From: Candidatus Zixiibacteriota bacterium
Lineage (GTDB): Bacteria > RBG-13-66-14 > B26-G2 > WVWN01
Direction: 5' to 3'
Length of the DNA stretch: 26,683 bases
Assembly: GCA_030613505.1 (NCBI GenBank)
Contig: JAUWLW010000040.1
Span: forward strand, 1-26,683
How positions within the stretch are numbered: the first letter of the stretch is position 1; each line of letters opens with the position of its first letter. Of the stretch, positions 24,727 through 26,683 are shown in pieces. The translations under genes were made by a program, and so were the position numbers. The notes beneath the pieces are model-generated. The model was not told the DNA's origin. It saw only the letters and a program-made list of their open reading frames with translations, and ran no database searches.

Positions 24727-24752
24727 AAAGGGTCCGCAAGGACCCTTTTTGT
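24727..24752 (+). terminator. Rho-independent terminator of the 6S-like RNA
   Basis: AAAGGGTCC (24727-24735) and GGACCCTTT (24740-24748) form a perfect 9-bp stem capped by the tetraloop GCAA, followed by further T residues. It ends the RNA gene just before rarA. Bases 24753-24809 show no gene; a directly repeated GCGGCGCC (24794-24801 and 24812-24819) overlaps the rarA promoter. Confidence 0.93.
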
Positions 24753-24809
24753 TTTATCAGTACCCGCTATTCGATGAGCGCCCCGAGTATCGAGCGGCGC
24801 CCTTTTTAA

Positions 24810-24838
24810 TTGCGGCGCCGCCGTTTGCTTTCTATAAT
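24810..24838 (+). promoter_or_regulatory. Promoter of rarA that places the start site on the GTG codon
   Basis: TTGCGG at 24810-24815, a 17-bp spacer and an exact TATAAT at 24833-24838. The usual seven-base distance puts +1 at 24845, the first base of the rarA GTG. The -35 box matches only the conserved TTG. Confidence 0.7.
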
Positions 24839-24844
24839 TACGCC

Positions 24845-26146
24845 GTGGCCGAGGCTTTATTCGAAAAAGATGACGACGCCCGGGCGCCGCTCGCGGTGCG
24901 GATGAGGCCGCGTACGCTGGACGAGTTCGTAGGCCAGGAGGACGTGCTCGGCCCGGGCACCTTCCTCCGCCGCGCCATAGAGGAGGACCGCCTCCAATCC
25001 CTCGTCCTCTACGGCCCGCCGGGGACCGGCAAGACCACGCTCGCCCACATCATCTCGAACGTGACCGGCGCCGCGTTCGAAGCGCTCAACGCCGTCACCG
25101 ACGGCCTGCCCGAGCTCCGCGCCGTCGTCGAGCGGGCGAAGTCGCGGCGCGCGCTCGAGGGCCGGCGCACCCTCCTCTTCATCGACGAGCTCCACCGCTT
25201 CAACAAGACGCAGCAGGACGGTCTCTTGCCCCACGTCGAGGCCGGCCTCTTCGTCATGGTGGGCGCGACGGTGCACAATCCCTACTTCGCGCTCACGCCC
25301 CCCCTCCGCTCTCGCAGCCGCATCGTCCGCCTCGACGCCCTGAGCGACGAGGACCTCAACGTCGTCGCCGACCGCGCGCTGGCCGACGACGAGTGGGGGC
25401 TCGGCAAACTTAAGTTGAAACTGGTCGACGACGCTCGTCGCCACATCCTCCGCGCCGCGGAGGGCGATGCGCGGCGGGTCCTGAACGCCCTCGAGGCGTC
25501 GGCGTTGCTGGTGGGCGAGGGCGGCGAGATAACGGTCGACGTCGCGACGGAGGCCACGGGAGGCCGCGACTACCTCTACGACCGCGACGAGACCGGCCAC
25601 TACGAGACCATCTCGGCGTATATCAAATCCATGCGGGGCTCCGACCCCGACGCCGCCCTCTACTGGCTGGCGCGGATGCTCGCGGGCGGCGAAGACCCGC
25701 GCTTCGTCGCGCGGCGGATGGTCATCTTCGCCTCGGAGGACGTGGGCCTGGCGGACGCCAAGGCCGCGCTCTTGGCGCAGGCGGCCTTCCGCGCCGCGGA
25801 GACCATCGGCGACGCCGAGATGCCCCTCATCCTCGGCCACGTCACTATCTACCTGGCGACGGCGCCCAAGTCCAACACGGCGACGAGGGCGATAGGGCGG
25901 GCGCAGAAAGAGGTGGAGGAGGGGCCGCGGCGAGAGGTCCCGCTGCCGCTGCGCAACGTCCCGCGCGCCGGCGACCCGGACCACGAGGACTATAAATATC
26001 CCCACAGTTTCCCGGGCGGCTGGGTGGAACAGGAATACATGCCCGAGCCGGTTCAATTCTACGAGGCCGGCGAGCGCGGCGACGAGGCGCGGATTAAAAA
26101 ATATTTGGCGTGGATTGCGGATATGAGGAAGAAGTCGCGCAAGTAG
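24845..26146 (+). CDS. rarA: Replication-associated recombination protein A (MgsA/RarA AAA+ ATPase)
   Basis: 433 residues from the chosen GTG. An AAA+ ATPase of the clamp-loader-like RarA/WRNIP1 family that acts at stalled forks. LAVRMRPRTLDEFVGQE at the N terminus is diagnostic. Walker A GPPGTGKTT is at 57-65 with Lys63, Walker B LLFIDELHRF has Asp114 and Glu115, and sensor/arginine-finger region PPLRSRSRIVRL follows. The C-terminal half (RGSDPDAALYWLARMLAGGEDPRFVARRM, then EDVGLADAKA) is the family's oligomerisation domain. The frame is open upstream to a TTG at 24749, but that lies inside the preceding terminator; the GTG at 24845 gives the normal N terminus and coincides with the predicted transcription start, so the mRNA is probably leaderless. 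Confidence 0.95.
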   Translation: MAEALFEKDDDARAPLAVRMRPRTLDEFVGQEDVLGPGTFLRRAIEEDRLQSLVLYGPPGTGKTTLAHIISNVTGAAFEALNAVTDGLPELRAVVERAKSRRALEGRRTLLFIDELHRFNKTQQDGLLPHVEAGLFVMVGATVHNPYFALTPPLRSRSRIVRLDALSDEDLNVVADRALADDEWGLGKLKLKLVDDARRHILRAAEGDARRVLNALEASALLVGEGGEITVDVATEATGGRDYLYDRDETGHYETISAYIKSMRGSDPDAALYWLARMLAGGEDPRFVARRMVIFASEDVGLADAKAALLAQAAFRAAETIGDAEMPLILGHVTIYLATAPKSNTATRAIGRAQKEVEEGPRREVPLPLRNVPRAGDPDHEDYKYPHSFPGGWVEQEYMPEPVQFYEAGERGDEARIKKYLAWIADMRKKSRK

Positions 26147-26148
26147 TT

Positions 26149-26177
26149 TTGACTGCGACGATTAGTATTGGTATAAT
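26149..26177 (+). promoter_or_regulatory. Strong promoter of the hicBA pair
   Basis: TTGACT at 26149-26154 (five of six), a 17-bp spacer, and an exact TATAAT at 26172-26177 with an extended TG (26169-26170). The start is expected near 26184, with a leader of about 26 nt holding GGAGG at 26199-26203. The promoter begins directly after the rarA stop. No clear inverted-repeat operator was seen. Confidence 0.85.
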
Positions 26178-26209
26178 AACGGCGGCGGTATTAGTTACGG
26201 AGGTACGAG

Positions 26210-26431
26210 ATGGTTAGAAGATATAACGCGGTAATAACCCGCGAAGGCAAGTGGTACGTCGCGCGGTGCATTGAACTCGGCGTCGTGAGTCAGGGGACGA
26301 CGGTCGAAGAGGCGCAAGCAAATCTTAAAGAAGCGGTGGACCTGTATGTCGAGAGCTTCGGCGGCGAGGATTTGCCCGAGGGTTCCAGTCCGGCGCTCGT
26401 GTACCAGCTAGAGGTCGCCGTCGGTGCCTAA
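26210..26431 (+). CDS. hicB: HicB-like antitoxin
   Basis: 73 residues. The sequence RRYNAVITREGKWYVARCIELGVVSQGTTVEEAQANLKEAV is the partial RNase H-like fold of the HicB_like antitoxin family, with the G-x-W-Y-V-A-x-C-x-E-L and TVEEA-x-x-N-L-x-E-A blocks. It should bind and neutralise the HicA toxin encoded next. There is no C-terminal helix-turn-helix or ribbon-helix-helix domain, so autoregulation, if any, needs another mechanism. A perfect GGAGG lies six bases before the ATG. It overlaps the toxin gene by 8 bp. Confidence 0.88.
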   Translation: MVRRYNAVITREGKWYVARCIELGVVSQGTTVEEAQANLKEAVDLYVESFGGEDLPEGSSPALVYQLEVAVGA

Positions 26432-26645
26432 GCTGCCGGTATTGTCCGGGGTCGCCCTAATAAAATTATTGAAGAAAGCCGGTTTCGAGGAAGTGCGGCA
26501 GTGGGAGAGCCACTTTACCCTTGGGAAGGGGGAGTATAAAACCGTCGTTCCGCTCCACGCGGAGCTTGCGCCGGGGACGTTGCTCGGGATAATGAAACAA
26601 TGCGGCCTTACGCGGGACGATTTAAAGGCCCTTTTAGGTAAATAA
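26424..26645 (+). CDS. hicA: HicA/YcfA family mRNA interferase toxin
   Basis: 73 residues, the normal size for this double-stranded-RNA-binding-fold toxin, which cleaves mRNA. The N terminus PKLPVLSG-x-x-L-I-K-L-L-K-K-A-G-F is highly typical. The active His is His30 in ESHFTL; most relatives have G-S-H here, so Glu28 replaces the usual Gly. VPLHAELAPGTLLGIMKQCGL matches the family C terminus. It starts at GTG inside the end of hicB, suggesting coupled translation with the antitoxin first. Confidence 0.88.
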   Translation: MPKLPVLSGVALIKLLKKAGFEEVRQWESHFTLGKGEYKTVVPLHAELAPGTLLGIMKQCGLTRDDLKALLGK

Positions 26646-26670
26646 ATAACGTTTGACCAAGATACCGTTT

Positions 26671-26683
26671 GGAGCGAACTATG
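26671..26683 (+). other. Possible ribosome binding site and start codon of a gene cut by the window edge
   Basis: GGAG at 26671-26674 is followed after six bases by ATG at 26681-26683, the last bases of the window. This is the spacing expected for a start, but only the first codon is visible, so no product can be named. Confidence 0.35.

Noticed and set aside
24618-24809. A 63-codon plus-strand frame in the rarA upstream region
   Set aside because: It overlaps the RNA structure and the terminator, has no ribosome binding site and no family resemblance.
24749-24844. TTG at 24749 as the start of rarA
   Set aside because: It lies inside the terminator of the upstream RNA, upstream of the TATAAT box, and encodes an atypical N-terminal extension.
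1-26683. Mobile elements, CRISPR arrays, tRNA or rRNA genes, attachment sites
   Set aside because: No transposase or integrase motifs, no evenly spaced short repeats other than protein-coding TPR repeats, and no tRNA or rRNA signatures were found on reading.

Overview
This is 26.7 kb of GC-rich bacterial chromosome, densely packed and apparently all vertical housekeeping or lineage-specific genes. I see no insertion sequence, phage gene, integrase, CRISPR array or tRNA. Several genes code for secreted or membrane-anchored repeat proteins (TPR, HEAT). The mix of a complete rpmF-plsX-fab operon, good sigma70-type promoters and large TPR proteins suggests an uncultured, probably Gram-negative-type lineage known from metagenomes; the phylum cannot be fixed from this window.

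Layout. (1) 1-6528, plus strand: a strong promoter, a secreted 1810-residue protein built almost wholly of TPR units, and NAD kinase 13 bp behind it. (2) 6562-8919, minus strand: a polytopic membrane protein resembling STT3/GT-C glycosyltransferases with a C-terminal TPR tail, convergent with nadK. (3) 8926-16704, minus strand: a nine-gene operon rpmF-plsX-fabH-fabD-fabG-acpP-fabF-rnc-acyl-CoA dehydrogenase, starting at an exact consensus promoter (TTGACA, 17 bp, TATAAT) and ending at a clean rho-independent terminator. It combines type II fatty acid synthesis and phospholipid precursor supply with a ribosomal protein and RNase III. (4) 16825-22694, plus strand: a run of tightly spaced or overlapping genes: DUF2284 cysteine-rich protein, membrane-anchored sulfatase/alkaline-phosphatase-superfamily enzyme, inositol-monophosphatase-family phosphatase, a 36-residue single-helix membrane microprotein, a secreted HEAT-repeat protein, a hotdog thioesterase and tsaD. 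(5) 22713-24486: a separately promoted membrane protein with a FlgO/TolB-N-like domain and TPRs. (6) 24517-24752: a structured RNA gene with its own terminator, best read as 6S RNA (ssrS), directly upstream of rarA. (7) 24810-26146: rarA, which appears to be leaderless because its -10 box puts the transcription start on the GTG start codon. (8) 26149-26645: a HicB-HicA type toxin-antitoxin pair with its own strong promoter. The last bases hold a possible ribosome binding site and ATG of another gene.

The most interesting items are the 6S RNA candidate next to rarA, the leaderless rarA start, the giant all-TPR exported protein linked to nadK, the STT3-like/TPR fusion without a WWDYG motif, the overlapping microprotein, and the acyl-CoA dehydrogenase at the end of a fatty-acid synthesis operon. 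No function was assigned by database search; all calls rest on motifs and gene order read from the sequence.
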